Shown: positions 27,521 through 35,917 of the stretch, one piece after another
How positions within the stretch are numbered: position 1 is the first letter of the stretch
Layout of the letters: each line of letters opens with the position of its first letter
Assembly (NCBI GenBank): GCA_963741845.1
Contig: CAVUJV010000003.1
Coordinates: 47,195-111,194 of the forward strand
Length of the DNA: 64,000 nucleotides
DNA from: Roseiarcus sp963741845
GTDB taxonomy: Bacteria; Pseudomonadota; Alphaproteobacteria; Rhizobiales; Beijerinckiaceae
Direction: 5' to 3'
Made by a program: the position numbers and the translations under genes
Notes under the pieces: generated by a model
Database searches by the model: none
The model's input: the letters and a program-made list of their open reading frames with translations, nothing else
Told to the model about the DNA's origin: nothing

Positions 27521-28828
27521 TCAGGCCAACCCCGCCGGCGCCGGGCCGCCGCTCGCCCAATCGAGGAATTCGACCGTGTGCGCGACCGGCGTTTTCGTCC
27601 CCGAGGCGATCTGCGCAAGGCATCCGATATTGCCCGCCGCAATCGCGTCCGGCTTCACGCGCGCGATGTTGGCGACCTTGCGGTCGCGCAGCGCATTGGC
27701 GATCTCGGGCTGAAGCATGTTGTAGGTCCCCGCCGAGCCGCAGCAGAGATGCGCTTCCGGGATCGGCCTTGCGTCGAAGCCCGCGCGGCGCAGGAGGGCG
27801 CGCGGCTGGTCGACGATCTTCTGCCCGTGCTGGAGCGAACAGGCCGCGTGATAGGCGACGACGAGCGGACGGGGCGCCGCAAATTTGAGATCGAGCGAGG
27901 CGACGACTTCGCTCACGTCCCTGGCCAGCGCCGACACGCGCTTCGCCTTCTCGGCATAGGCCGGATCGTCGCGCAGCATGTAGCCATAGTCCTTGATCGT
28001 CGAGCCGCAGCCCGAGGCGGTGACGACGATCGCCTCAAGGCCGTCGCCCTCGATCTCGCCCATCCAGGCGTCGATGTCGGCGCGAGCCTGCTTGAGAGCC
28101 TGTTTCTCATAGCCCATGTGATGGGCGAGCGAGCCGCAGCAGCCCTCGCCCTTCGGGATCACGACCTCGATCCCGGCCCGGTTGAGCAGGCGGATCGCCG
28201 CCTCGTTGATCTGCGGCGCAAGCACGCTCTGCGCGCAGCCCCGCAAGAGCGCCATGCGACGGCGCGGATGGGTCTGCGTTTCGGGCGCGAAGACGCCGGG
28301 CGCCGAACCGATCCCGGCGGAAGGCAGGGCGTGCGGCGCGAGCTTCAGCATCGCTCCGAGCCGCGCGCCCACTCCGGGCAGACGCTCGACGACAGGCTGA
28401 AAGAACCGCCCGACCGAAGCGAGCCCCAGCGCCGCGCGGAAGGCGGCTGGCGACGGCAGAAGCCGCACGAGGACGGCGCGCAGCGTCCGGTCGCCGAGCG
28501 GCCGCGAATAGGTTTGTTCGATGCGGACGCGCGCGTCGTCGATCAGCCGCCGGTAATCGACGCCCGAGGGGCAGGTGGTCATGCACGAGAGACAGGACAG
28601 GCAATGGTCGATCGGCCACACGTCCTCGGCCTGCGGCTTGCGACCCGACTCGAGCAGGTCCTTGATGAGGTAGATGCGCCCGCGCGGACTGTCGCGCTCG
28701 TCGCCCCGCGTCACATAGGTCGGACAGGTCGCGGTGCAGAAGCCGCAATGGACGCAGGAACGAAGGATGCCTTCGAGTTCCCGCATATGCGGGTCAGCGA
28801 GCGCCTCGGCGGAAAATTGGGTCTGCAA
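27521..28828 (-). CDS. glcF: glycolate oxidase iron-sulfur subunit
   Basis: 435 residues. Two N-terminal 4Fe-4S motifs (CVHCGFCTATCPTY near residue 29 and CLSCLSCMTTCPSG near 80) and two C-terminal CCG domains (GEGCCGSLAHHMG, HLCCGSAGTYN). It passes electrons from the GlcD/GlcE flavoproteins to the membrane quinone pool during glycolate oxidation to glyoxylate. It lies seven bases after glcE. Confidence 0.95.
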   Translation of the reverse strand: MQTQFSAEALADPHMRELEGILRSCVHCGFCTATCPTYVTRGDERDSPRGRIYLIKDLLESGRKPQAEDVWPIDHCLSCLSCMTTCPSGVDYRRLIDDARVRIEQTYSRPLGDRTLRAVLVRLLPSPAAFRAALGLASVGRFFQPVVERLPGVGARLGAMLKLAPHALPSAGIGSAPGVFAPETQTHPRRRMALLRGCAQSVLAPQINEAAIRLLNRAGIEVVIPKGEGCCGSLAHHMGYEKQALKQARADIDAWMGEIEGDGLEAIVVTASGCGSTIKDYGYMLRDDPAYAEKAKRVSALARDVSEVVASLDLKFAAPRPLVVAYHAACSLQHGQKIVDQPRALLRRAGFDARPIPEAHLCCGSAGTYNMLQPEIANALRDRKVANIARVKPDAIAAGNIGCLAQIASGTKTPVAHTVEFLDWASGGPAPAGLA

Positions 28829-28835
28829 AGAAGCC

Positions 28836-30020
28836 TCACACGCCCGCGTACATGCGGCCGAAATTGATGACGGCGCCGGGATCGAAACTCGCTTTCACCC
28901 CGCGCGCGAGCCTTCGCTCAAGCTCGGACGGCGGCTGAAACACGTCGACGCGCATGCGAAAAGCCTCGCTCCCGCGCATCAGCGTCGCGTGGCCCTTGCC
29001 GCGCGGGATCGCGGCGCGCACCGCCGTCGCCGCCTCCTCTGTCTCGTCCGTCGTCACCCAGACGAGACCGCCGCCCCAGTCGAAACTCGCCGCGCGCGCT
29101 GTCGCGCCGAGGCGGAGAAGGTAGCCTGGCGCTTCGGATGGAGGAAGGCTCACCCGCCAGACCGCGCGTTCGCGCGGCTCGGCGATCGGCTCGGCGTCCC
29201 GGATCGAACGCCAGAGCGCCTGCGATTCGCCCGCTTCGACGGCGCGCGTCTCGCCATAGGCCTGCATCGACGGCAGGAGACGCCCGGCGCGATATTCGAC
29301 CGATTCGCCGAAACCTTCGAGACGCAGCGCCGTGCGCGAGAGCGCGTTCCCCATGCCGGGCTGAAGCCACGCGGCCCCGCTGACCCCGTATGGAGAGCCG
29401 AGCGCCGCCGTCATCGCCGCGACCGCCTGCTCGGCGTCGAGCCCGGAGACGACGAGCGTCGTCTCGGTCTCCGGCTTCGGCTGGAGCTTCAGCGTCACCT
29501 CGGTGAGAACGCCGAGCGTGCCGTTGGCGCCGCAATTCAGCTTGGTGATATCGAGGCCGGTCACGTTCTTCATGACGCGGCCGCCGCATTGGATCGTCTG
29601 GCCGAGCCCATTGACGAGCTTGAGGCCGAGCACGCCGTCGCGCACCGCTCCGGCGCTGACGCGGCGCGGACCGGAAAGGTTGGTCGCGGCCATGCCGCCG
29701 ATCGTCGGCGTTCTGTCGCCGCCGAACAGGGCCTGCGGCCGCATCGGCTCGAAGGGCAGCATCTGGCCGCGTTGGGCGACGATGGCCTCGACGGAATTGA
29801 GGCTCGCGCCGGCCTGCACGCGAATCGTCATCTCGGCCGGGGCGTAGAACACGATTCCGGTAAGGCCCGCCATCGAGAGCCGCCGCGCGCCCTCGCGCGG
29901 GCGGCCGTAAGCTTCGAGCGCGTCGCCGCCGACGACGTCGAATCTTACCCCGTCCGCACAGGCGGAACGGACAATCCGCTCGACCTCGCCTTCCTTTTCC
30001 GGCCTTTCTGTCGGGCTCAT
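28836..30020 (-). CDS. glcE: glycolate oxidase FAD-binding subunit
   Basis: 394 residues. An FAD-binding type 4 domain with FYAPAEMTIRVQAGASL, DRTPTIGGMAATNLSGPRR and GGRVMKNVTGLDITKLNCGANGTLG (truncated relative to GlcD). The start at ATG 30020 overlaps the glcD stop by four bases, indicating coupling; a longer open frame upstream runs inside glcD. It forms the GlcDEF complex at the membrane. Confidence 0.95.
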   Translation of the reverse strand: MSPTERPEKEGEVERIVRSACADGVRFDVVGGDALEAYGRPREGARRLSMAGLTGIVFYAPAEMTIRVQAGASLNSVEAIVAQRGQMLPFEPMRPQALFGGDRTPTIGGMAATNLSGPRRVSAGAVRDGVLGLKLVNGLGQTIQCGGRVMKNVTGLDITKLNCGANGTLGVLTEVTLKLQPKPETETTLVVSGLDAEQAVAAMTAALGSPYGVSGAAWLQPGMGNALSRTALRLEGFGESVEYRAGRLLPSMQAYGETRAVEAGESQALWRSIRDAEPIAEPRERAVWRVSLPPSEAPGYLLRLGATARAASFDWGGGLVWVTTDETEEAATAVRAAIPRGKGHATLMRGSEAFRMRVDVFQPPSELERRLARGVKASFDPGAVINFGRMYAGV

Positions 30021-31450
30021 GCAGCGCGTTCTACAAGCGGGAAAACCTTGGCGGGGTTCAGGCGTTCCTCCGGGTCGAAGACGGCGCGCACGCGCCTCTG
30101 CAGGTCGAGCTCCTCCGGCGTGAACTGCTGGGGCATGAGGTCGCGCTTCTCGATGCCGACGCCATGCTCGCCGGTCAGGCAGCCGCCAAGCTCGACGCAC
30201 ATCGAAAGGATCGCCATGCCGGCCGCCTCCGCCTTCTCCGCCTCGTGCGGATCGTTGACGTTATAGAGGACGAGCGGATGCATGTTGCCGTCGCCGGCGT
30301 GAAAGACATTGGCGACGCGCAGGCCGAAGGAATTGCAGATCTCGCCGGTGCGCCTGAGCGCCTCCGGCAATCGTCCGGTCGGCACCGTGCCGTCCATGCA
30401 GATATAATCCGCGATGCGCCCGGTCGCGCCAAAGGCCGACTTGCGGCCTTTCCAGATCTGGGCGCTCTCCATCGCCGACATGGATTCCTTGACCGTGCGG
30501 ACGTTATGGGCGCGGGCGATGGCGCCGATCCGGCCGAGCTGCGCGTCGATCTCCGGCTCGCTGCCCTCGACCTCGACGATCAGCATCGCCTCGGCGTCGA
30601 GCGGATAGCCGGCCTTGGCGAAATTCTCGCAAATATGGATCGCCTCGCGGTCCATATATTCCATCGCGACCGGCAGGACGCCGGCGCCGATGATGGCGGC
30701 CACGCATTCGCTTGCGTCCTCGACGCTCGCGAAGCCGAAGAGCACCGGCCGCGCGCCCTCCGCCAGGCGAATGAGGCGCACCGTCACTTCGGTCACGATT
30801 CCGAGCTGGCCTTCCGATCCGCAGATGATCCCGAGCAGGTCATATCCGGCCGCGTCCATCGCAGGGCCGCCGACGTCGAGGATCTCGCCGTCCACGGTGA
30901 CGAGCCGGACGCCGAGGAGATTGTTGGTGGTGACGCCATATTTGAGGCAATGGGCGCCCCCGGAATTCATGCCGACATTGCCGCCGATGGTGCAGGCGAG
31001 CTGAGAGGAAGGGTCGGGCGCGTAGAAGAAGCCTTCGGGCGCGACGGCCTCGGAAATCGACAGATTCGTCACGCCCGCCTGCACGCGCGCGTAGCGGTCC
31101 GCGAGATTGACCTCGAGGATTTTGCTCATCTTGGTCATCGCGATGACGACGGCGTCCTCCTGCGGAATCGCCCCGCCGGAAAGGGACGTGCCCGCGCCGC
31201 GCGGCACGACCTTGACCTTCTGGTCACGGCAATAACGCATGACTTTTGCGACCTCTTCCGTCGTTCGCGGAAGCGCGACCGCGAGCGGCAGACGGCGATA
31301 GGCGGTCAGCGCGTCCGTCTCGAAGGCGCGGCGGCCGGACTCGTCGGCGATCAGGCACTCCGGCGGCAGGATCGCCGCGAGGCCGTCGACGATCGAATCG
31401 CGCCGGGCAAGGATTTTCGGGTCGGGAACGGGAAAGGCGATATGCGACAT
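30017..31450 (-). CDS. glcD: glycolate oxidase catalytic FAD subunit
   Basis: 477 residues. FAD-binding PRGAGTSLSGGAIP, ACTIGGNVGMNSGGAHCLKYG, and C-terminal FHAGDGNMHPLVLYN and LTGEHGVGIEKRD. It oxidises glycolate or D-lactate-like 2-hydroxyacids. A GTG at 31456 overlaps the pncB stop, but the Shine-Dalgarno GGAGGT sits one base from that GTG and about seven bases from the ATG at 31450, so the ATG is the better start. Very close linkage to pncB suggests one transcript. Confidence 0.95.
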   Translation of the reverse strand: MSHIAFPVPDPKILARRDSIVDGLAAILPPECLIADESGRRAFETDALTAYRRLPLAVALPRTTEEVAKVMRYCRDQKVKVVPRGAGTSLSGGAIPQEDAVVIAMTKMSKILEVNLADRYARVQAGVTNLSISEAVAPEGFFYAPDPSSQLACTIGGNVGMNSGGAHCLKYGVTTNNLLGVRLVTVDGEILDVGGPAMDAAGYDLLGIICGSEGQLGIVTEVTVRLIRLAEGARPVLFGFASVEDASECVAAIIGAGVLPVAMEYMDREAIHICENFAKAGYPLDAEAMLIVEVEGSEPEIDAQLGRIGAIARAHNVRTVKESMSAMESAQIWKGRKSAFGATGRIADYICMDGTVPTGRLPEALRRTGEICNSFGLRVANVFHAGDGNMHPLVLYNVNDPHEAEKAEAAGMAILSMCVELGGCLTGEHGVGIEKRDLMPQQFTPEELDLQRRVRAVFDPEERLNPAKVFPLVERAA

Positions 31451-31452
31451 GG

Positions 31453-32766
31453 TCACACCTCCACAGGCTGTCGGGTCATCCCGGCGACCCCGAAGACCCG
31501 CTTGTAGCGCTCGATTTCCTCCGGCGTCCCAAGCTCCTTGTTCGGATTGTCGGAGAGCTTGACGGCGGGCCGGCCTTCCGCCTCCACGACCTTGCAGACG
31601 AGGGAAATCGCCCTGAGTTCGCCGTCGACTCCGGCCGGCGCGCAGCCGAGAAAATCGTTGGTGAGATTGGTCCCCCAGCCGAAGGACAGGTTGACCTGCC
31701 CGCGCAGCGCCCGGGCGGAGGTCTCAATCGAATCGATGTCCATCGCATCCGAGAGCACGATCAGCTTTTCGCACGGATTGCGGCCGCGGCTCTTCCACCA
31801 GTCGATGAGCTCGCGGGCCCCCTCGACGGGTTGCTTGGAGTCGGGCCGCGCGCCCTTCCAGTCGGCGACCCAGTCGGGCGCGTCCCGCAGGAAGGCGGTG
31901 CTCCCGAAACAGTCCGGCAGCACGATGAGCAGATTGCCGCCGTACATCTGCGCCCAGTCGCGCAGAACCTTGTAGGGCGCCTCGCGAAGTTCGTCGTCGC
32001 TGTCGGCCATGGCGCCATAAACCATCGGCAGTTCGTGAGCGTTGGTGCCGATCGCCTCGAGGCCGGTGTCCATCGCGTGTTTGACGTTGGACGTCCCGAT
32101 GAAATTCGCGCCCAGACCCTCCTGCAGCGCCTCGACGCACCAGCGGTGCCAGAGGAAGCTGTGCCTCCGCCGCGTTCCGAAATCGGAGACCTTCAGCGGT
32201 CCCTCCAGGGCGAGCCGCCGAAGCCGCTCGACCTTCGACCAGAGCTTCGCCTTGGCTCGCGCATAGAGCACATCGAGGTCGAAGCGGCTCATGGTGCGCA
32301 TCGCGGCGCGGGCGCGCAATTCGTTGATGATGGCGAGAGCCGGAATCTCCCACATGACCGTGTCGGTCCAAAGGCCGGCGAAGCGCAGCTCGTACTGCCC
32401 GTCCCGCTTGGTCAGCTCGTATTCAGGCAGGCGGAAATTGGCCAGATATTCCATGAAGGCCGGCTCGAAAATCTGACGCGTGCCGTAAAAGGTGTTGCCG
32501 GCGAGCCAGATCAGCTCGTTCTTGGCGAGACGGAGCGAGCGGGCATGATCGAGCTGGTCGACAAGCTCCTTCTCGTCGACGATCTCGGCCAGTTTGACCG
32601 AAGAGGTCCTGTTGAAGAGCTGGAACGTCACATGCAGGCGCGGATGCATCTTCCAGATCATCTGGAGCATCAGGAGTTTGTAGAAATCCGTGTCCAGCAG
32701 CGTCCGGACCGCCGGGTCGATCCTGAACGTGTGATCATAGACGCGGGTTGCGATATCCGTAGCCAT
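31453..32766 (-). CDS. pncB: nicotinate phosphoribosyltransferase
   Basis: 437 residues. N-terminal LLDTDFYKLLMLQMIWKMHP, middle GTSNVKHAMDTGLEAIGTNAHELPM with the catalytic His region, and the C-terminal phosphate-binding FGWGTNLTNDFLG. It makes nicotinate mononucleotide from nicotinate and PRPP in NAD salvage. It is the first gene of the leftward run pncB-glcD-glcE-glcF. It diverges from lutA across 74 bases, which must hold both promoters. Confidence 0.95.
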   Translation of the reverse strand: MATDIATRVYDHTFRIDPAVRTLLDTDFYKLLMLQMIWKMHPRLHVTFQLFNRTSSVKLAEIVDEKELVDQLDHARSLRLAKNELIWLAGNTFYGTRQIFEPAFMEYLANFRLPEYELTKRDGQYELRFAGLWTDTVMWEIPALAIINELRARAAMRTMSRFDLDVLYARAKAKLWSKVERLRRLALEGPLKVSDFGTRRRHSFLWHRWCVEALQEGLGANFIGTSNVKHAMDTGLEAIGTNAHELPMVYGAMADSDDELREAPYKVLRDWAQMYGGNLLIVLPDCFGSTAFLRDAPDWVADWKGARPDSKQPVEGARELIDWWKSRGRNPCEKLIVLSDAMDIDSIETSARALRGQVNLSFGWGTNLTNDFLGCAPAGVDGELRAISLVCKVVEAEGRPAVKLSDNPNKELGTPEEIERYKRVFGVAGMTRQPVEV

Positions 32767-32840
32767 TGTGCGACCTTACGGAGCCGAATGGGAGGCGACA
32801 AGGCGCGCCGCAGCGTCTTTTCCAAGGATTGTAGCCCAAA

Positions 32841-33659
32841 ATGAATGAATCTGCCGCCGAGACCGGCCAGGCTCACAAACCTTCGCCGGAGAAAGCGCCG
32901 CGGGTCGGCCTGTTCGTGACCTGCCTCGTCGACATCATCCGCCCGTCGGTGGGCTTCGCGGCGGTCAAGCTGCTCGAAGACGCCGGCTGCAGGGTCGTCG
33001 TGCCGAGCCAGACCTGCTGCGGCCAGCCGGCCTACAATTCCGGCGACCGCGAGACGACCAAGGCGCTCGCCGCCCAGACGATCGAAGCCTTCACGGACTG
33101 CGACTATGTCGTCGCGCCGAGCGGCTCCTGCGGAGGGATGCTCGCGACCCACTATCCCGAGCTCTTCAAGGGCGAACCGGAAATGGCGGCCAAGGCGGAA
33201 GCCTTTGCGGCCAAGACCCACGAGCTCGTCAGCTTTCTCGTCGATGTGCTCGGGGTCGAGAGCGTCGCCGCCCGCTATGACGGCGTCGTCACCTATCACG
33301 ATTCCTGCGCGGGGCTTCGCGAGCTCGGCGTCAAGGCGCAGCCGCGAAAGCTGCTGGAAAGCGTCGGGGGCCTCAAGCTGATCGAAATGGAGGAGCCGGA
33401 GACCTGCTGCGGATTCGGCGGCCTGTTTGCGGTCAAGTACGGCGAAATTTCCGATTCGATCGTCGAGCGCAAATGCGCCGACATCGGCGCCGTTCACGCA
33501 GACACCGTACTGGCGGGCGACCTCGGCTGCCTCATGAACATGGCCGGAAAGCTCCAGCGCGAGGGCTCGACCGTGAAGGCCCGGCACATCGCGGAAGTTC
33601 TCGCCGGGATGGCGGACGGGCCGGCGATCGGCGAAAGCCGCAAGGAGGGCGCGCGATGA
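32841..33659 (+). CDS. lutA: LutA-type iron-sulfur oxidoreductase, lactate utilisation
   Basis: 272 residues, slightly longer at the N-terminus than usual. Two CCG domains: SQTCCGQPAYNSGD near residue 55 and ETCCGFGGLFAVKYGEIS near 185, with conserved YHDSCAGLRELG between them. With LutB and LutC it oxidises L-lactate to pyruvate. The stop overlaps the lutB ATG by four bases after a strong AAGGAGG. Confidence 0.94.
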   Translation: MNESAAETGQAHKPSPEKAPRVGLFVTCLVDIIRPSVGFAAVKLLEDAGCRVVVPSQTCCGQPAYNSGDRETTKALAAQTIEAFTDCDYVVAPSGSCGGMLATHYPELFKGEPEMAAKAEAFAAKTHELVSFLVDVLGVESVAARYDGVVTYHDSCAGLRELGVKAQPRKLLESVGGLKLIEMEEPETCCGFGGLFAVKYGEISDSIVERKCADIGAVHADTVLAGDLGCLMNMAGKLQREGSTVKARHIAEVLAGMADGPAIGESRKEGAR

Positions 33660-35083
33660 GCGTGGTCGCGACCACCCCTGAATTCAAGGAGAACGCGCAC
33701 GAGGCCCTGCACGACGCGCGGCTCCAGCGCGCGCTCGGCCATGCCCGCAATTTCATGGGGCGGCGGGCGGCTGCCGCGGCGCGCCTGCCGGAATTCGAGG
33801 CGCTGCGCGACAGCGCCCGGGCGATCAAGGACCATACGCTCGCGCATCTCGACCTCTATCTCGAAGCTTATGAGCGCAGGGTCACGGAGGCGGGCGGCCA
33901 GGTGCATTTCGCGCAGGACGCGGAGGAAGCGCGGCGGATCATCCTCGACCTATGCAAATCCTTGGGCGCAAAGAGCGTCACCAAGGGCAAATCGATGATC
34001 TCCGAGGAGATCGGCCTCAATGAGGCCCTCGAAGCGGCCGGCATGGAGGCGGTCGAGACCGACCTTGGCGAATATATCATCCAGCTCAGGGGCGAAACGC
34101 CCTCGCACATCATTGCGCCTGCGATCCATGTGACCAAGGACGACGTGGTCGAGGACTTTCGCCGCGTCCATCGCCATCTCCCGCCCGACCGCGACCTCAC
34201 GCAGCCCGAGCAGATTCTCGCCGAGGCGCGGGCGATCCTGCGCCAGAAATTCCAGTCGGCCGATGTCGGGATCACGGGCGCCAATTTCCTCGTGGCCGAG
34301 ACCGGGACCTCGATCATCGTCACCAACGAGGGCAACGGCGACCTCACCCAGATCCTGCCGAAGGCGCATATCGTCATCGCCTCGCTCGAGAAGATCGTGC
34401 CGACGCTCGAGGACGTGGGACAGATCCTGCGCGTGCTGGCGCGTTCGGCGACCGGGCAGGACGCCTCGGTCTATACGACGCTCTCGACCGGGCCGCGGCG
34501 TCCCGGAGACCCGGACGGTCCGGGCGCCTATCACGTCGTGATCCTCGACAACGGCCGCTCGAACATGCTCGGGGGCGAGTTCCAGGACATGCTCCGCTGC
34601 ATCCGTTGCGGCGCCTGCATGAACCATTGCCCCGTCTATCACGCCATCGGCGGCCACGCTTACGGCTGGGTCTATCCGGGCCCGATGGGGGCTGTGCTGA
34701 CGCCGTCGCTGATCGGCGTGGCGGAGGGCGGGCAATTGCCGAACGCCTCGACCTTCTGCGGGCGCTGCGAAGCGGTGTGCCCCGTGCGCATCCCGCTCCC
34801 GAACCTCATGCGCCACTGGCGCGAACGCGAGTTCGAGCGGCATCTCTCGCCGGCGCCCCTGCGCTACGGCCTCGGATTCTGGGCGTTCTTCGCGAGACGC
34901 CCCGCGCTCTACCGGCTCGCGACCGATCTTTTCGCGCGGGCGATGGGGCTTGCGGGGCGAAGCAAAGGCCGCTTCCGCTCCGCTCCGTTCGCGGGCGGGT
35001 GGACCAAATATCGCGATCTCGCCGCGCCCGAGGGGGCGACTTTCCAGAGCCAGTGGCGGGCCAAGAGCGGAGCGGTGAAGTGA
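33656..35083 (+). CDS. lutB: LutB-type iron-sulfur protein, lactate utilisation
   Basis: 475 residues. An N-terminal DUF162-like (LUD) domain (SVTKGKSMISEEIGLNEALE, GITGANFLVAETGTSIIV), two ferredoxin motifs (CIRCGACMNHCPVY near 319 and CGRCEAVCPVRIPLP near 368) and a C-terminal DUF3390 tail. It is the electron-transfer component of lactate oxidation. ATG at 33656 overlaps lutA. The 3' end enters a 26-base tandem repeat (35067-35144). Confidence 0.95.
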   Translation: MSVVATTPEFKENAHEALHDARLQRALGHARNFMGRRAAAAARLPEFEALRDSARAIKDHTLAHLDLYLEAYERRVTEAGGQVHFAQDAEEARRIILDLCKSLGAKSVTKGKSMISEEIGLNEALEAAGMEAVETDLGEYIIQLRGETPSHIIAPAIHVTKDDVVEDFRRVHRHLPPDRDLTQPEQILAEARAILRQKFQSADVGITGANFLVAETGTSIIVTNEGNGDLTQILPKAHIVIASLEKIVPTLEDVGQILRVLARSATGQDASVYTTLSTGPRRPGDPDGPGAYHVVILDNGRSNMLGGEFQDMLRCIRCGACMNHCPVYHAIGGHAYGWVYPGPMGAVLTPSLIGVAEGGQLPNASTFCGRCEAVCPVRIPLPNLMRHWREREFERHLSPAPLRYGLGFWAFFARRPALYRLATDLFARAMGLAGRSKGRFRSAPFAGGWTKYRDLAAPEGATFQSQWRAKSGAVK

Positions 35084-35144
35084 GCGAGAGATGCGGAGCG
35101 GTCAAGTGAAAGAGAGCGGCGGAACGGTCCAATGAGCGCACGCG
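35067..35144. repeat. three 26-base tandem repeats across the lutB-lutC junction
   Basis: Units begin at 35067, 35093 and 35119 with the shared core GCGG(A)GCGGTnnA(A/G)TGA. Each unit places an (A/G)TGA at the same position: in unit 1 it holds the lutB stop, in unit 2 a GTGA, and in unit 3 the lutC start ATG. It looks like local duplication of a stop-start junction. The purine-rich part of unit 2 or 3 may supply the lutC ribosome site. Confidence 0.7.
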
Positions 35145-35800
35145 ACGCGATTTTCGCCAATATCCGCCGCTCGCTCGGCGTGACGGGGCGCGAGGCGCCG
35201 CGACGCTTCGAGGTCGAGACTCGGCTCGCCGCCTCGCCGCCGGGGGTCGTACCGAAGCGCGGGCAGGGCGACGTCGCCGAACGGGTCGCGACCTTCAGGT
35301 CCGAGGCCGAACGGGCGCAGGCGACGGTGATGGAGGTCGCGAGCCTCGCCGACGTCCCCGCCGAGGCGGCGCGCTATCTGCGCGATAACAATTGCCCCGC
35401 GACTTTGCGGATGGGAGCCGACCCGCGGCTCGCAGCCATGCCGTGGGGCGAAACGGCGCTCGAAGTCGCGCATGGGCCGTCGGATGGACGCGATCTCAAC
35501 GCGCTCGCTTTCGCCTTCGCCGGCATCGCCGAGACCGGGACGCTTGCGCTCGTTTCCGGACCTGACAATCCGACGACGCTCAATTTCCTGCCCGACAATG
35601 AGATTGTCGTCGTCAGCCGGGACGAGATCGAGGCGGATTACGAGGGCGTCTTCGCCAAGCTCCGCCGCGTTTACGGCAAGGGCCAAGCCCCGCGCACGTT
35701 GAATTTCATCACCGGGCCTTCCCGCTCGGCCGACATCGAGCAGACGCTGCTGCTGGGCGCGCACGGGCCGCGGCGTCTCCATATCGTGATCGCGGGCTGA
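35132..35800 (+). CDS. lutC: LutC/LUD-domain protein, lactate utilisation
   Basis: 222 residues. Single LUD domain with FAGIAETGTLALVSGPDNPTTLNFLP and C-terminal ITGPSRSADIEQTLLLGAHGPRRLHIVIAG. The third member of the LutABC complex. It is separated from lutB by 48 bases made of imperfect 26-base repeats, the third of which contains the ATG. Confidence 0.94.
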   Translation: MSARDAIFANIRRSLGVTGREAPRRFEVETRLAASPPGVVPKRGQGDVAERVATFRSEAERAQATVMEVASLADVPAEAARYLRDNNCPATLRMGADPRLAAMPWGETALEVAHGPSDGRDLNALAFAFAGIAETGTLALVSGPDNPTTLNFLPDNEIVVVSRDEIEADYEGVFAKLRRVYGKGQAPRTLNFITGPSRSADIEQTLLLGAHGPRRLHIVIAG

Positions 35801-35917
35801 GCGCCGCCCCTCGTCCGCCCCAAGAAAGCCTTTGTGGAACCTTAACCGGCGCGGAAAATGCTGCGTTTCTGCAGGCGCGCCGCTGATTCTCACAGGCGCG
35901 CTCGGGTTCGGTTCAGG

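Noticed and set aside
31451..31456. GTG start for glcD overlapping the pncB stop
   Set aside because: The Shine-Dalgarno GGAGGT is only one base away from that GTG but well spaced from the ATG at 31450.
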